Positions 63,645 through 64,000 of a DNA stretch of 64,000 nt are shown here, in pieces. Numbering within the stretch: position 1 is the first letter of the stretch; each line of letters opens with the position of its first letter. Source of the stretch: Hydrogenophaga sp. PAMC20947 (GTDB lineage: Bacteria; Pseudomonadota; Gammaproteobacteria; Burkholderiales; Burkholderiaceae_C); contig NZ_CP039252.1 of assembly GCF_004795855.1 (NCBI RefSeq), positions 3,534,001 to 3,598,000 on the forward strand. The letters run 5' to 3'. The position numbers and the translations under genes are program-made. The notes beneath the pieces were generated by a model that did not search any database, was not told where the DNA came from, and saw only the letters and a list, made by a program, of their open reading frames with translations.

Positions 63645-64000
63645 TCAATCCAGCCGGGCGAAGAACACGGCGGTCATGACCAGGCCGATGACGATGACCC
63701 CCAGCCGCACCCACTGCGCCGGTAGCCGTTTTGACCACCGCGCGCCCAGGAAGCCACCAGCGGTCGCCGCCACCATCATGACCATCCCCTCACGCCAGGC
63801 AATGGCACCGGCAATCACAAACGCCGCCACCGACAACCAGGACAACACCAGCGAATTGAGGTTCTTGAGCGCATTGACCACGTTGAGGCGGGTTTCGCCC
63901 GCCACGCTGTACAGCGCCATGAGCAAGATGCCCAGACCGCCATTGAAGTAGCCGCCGTAAATGGCCACCGCCAGCAAGGCCACATCGCGCCAGCTGGGCC
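63645..64000 (-). CDS. TauE/SafE-family permease, 5' end beyond the window
   Basis: A minus-strand frame reading ...MALLAVAIYGGYFNGGLGILLMALY, then a helix set ending VMTAVFFARLD. It has the second TauE/SafE repeat motif (GGYFNGGLGILLMALYSV) and three to four helices. The N-terminal half lies past the right edge. It is a second family member besides that at 44008, but not a close copy. Confidence 0.85.
   Translation of the reverse strand, partial: PSWRDVALLAVAIYGGYFNGGLGILLMALYSVAGETRLNVVNALKNLNSLVLSWLSVAAFVIAGAIAWREGMVMMVAATAGGFLGARWSKRLPAQWVRLGVIVIGLVMTAVFFARLD

Overview
The window reads as a piece of chromosome from a GC-rich betaproteobacterium, most likely family Comamonadaceae (Hydrogenophaga-like). 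The grounds are the codon use and GC content, a phasin gene, a gatCAB operon divergent from mreBCD-mrdA, and GC-rich palindromic repeats of a kind I recall from that family. Genus is an inference from memory, not from a database search. The window is almost entirely protein coding. I saw no rRNA, tRNA, CRISPR array, integrase or complete insertion sequence.

Layout: 1-5.2 kb is a methionine-catabolism (mde-type) locus: methionine gamma-lyase and a 2-oxoacid dehydrogenase E1, each divergent from its own Lrp/AsnC regulator. 5.4-11.6 kb encodes a three-gene phosphorelay (hybrid kinase, BvgS-like periplasmic sensor kinase, stand-alone receiver) with no DNA-binding output. 11.6-14.4 kb is a Cd/Zn/Pb ATPase divergent from a MerR-type regulator. 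14.6-17.8 kb has an HD-domain protein and a fused TRAP permease. 18.1-27.1 kb is one giant cyclic beta-1,2-glucan synthase gene. 27.4-29.6 kb holds xth, pyrE and a DUF4124-like secreted protein. 29.7-38.1 kb holds gatCAB and, divergently, mreB-mreC-mreD-mrdA.

38.1-43.9 kb is the accessory part. A 0.6 kb non-coding stretch is followed by a BamE-like lipoprotein, a VirB5-like protein and a VirB6/TrbL-like protein. On the opposite strand lies a two-gene unit: a lipoprotein, then a class 3 lipase with a C-terminal domain resembling the XVIPCD secretion signal of bacteria-killing type IV secretion effectors. I read the pair as an antibacterial phospholipase and its immunity lipoprotein beside an orphan VirB5/VirB6 cassette. 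This is the most interesting system in the window.

44-57.4 kb is ordinary metabolic and regulatory sequence: TauE/SafE permease, class II aldolase with divergent Crp/Fnr regulator, amtB with a clear sigma-54 promoter, GMC oxidoreductase, scramblase-like protein, low-molecular-weight tyrosine phosphatase, a GlcG/HbpS protein behind an FNR-type box, DMT exporter, and AraC and LysR regulators. 57.4-60.9 kb contains a small regulon (cupin, TetR regulator, SDR enzyme) whose two promoters share a 16-bp palindrome, and an NhaR-like regulator. 61-64 kb has a phasin gene whose promoter is flanked by two near-identical palindromes, an HPF-like protein, a BAX inhibitor-1 protein, a TerB-like protein and a truncated TauE/SafE permease.

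Two repeat elements have entered reading frames. One adds about 23 residues inside the E1 gene. The other, a roughly 330-bp element with 24-bp terminal inverted repeats, adds about 111 residues to MreD.
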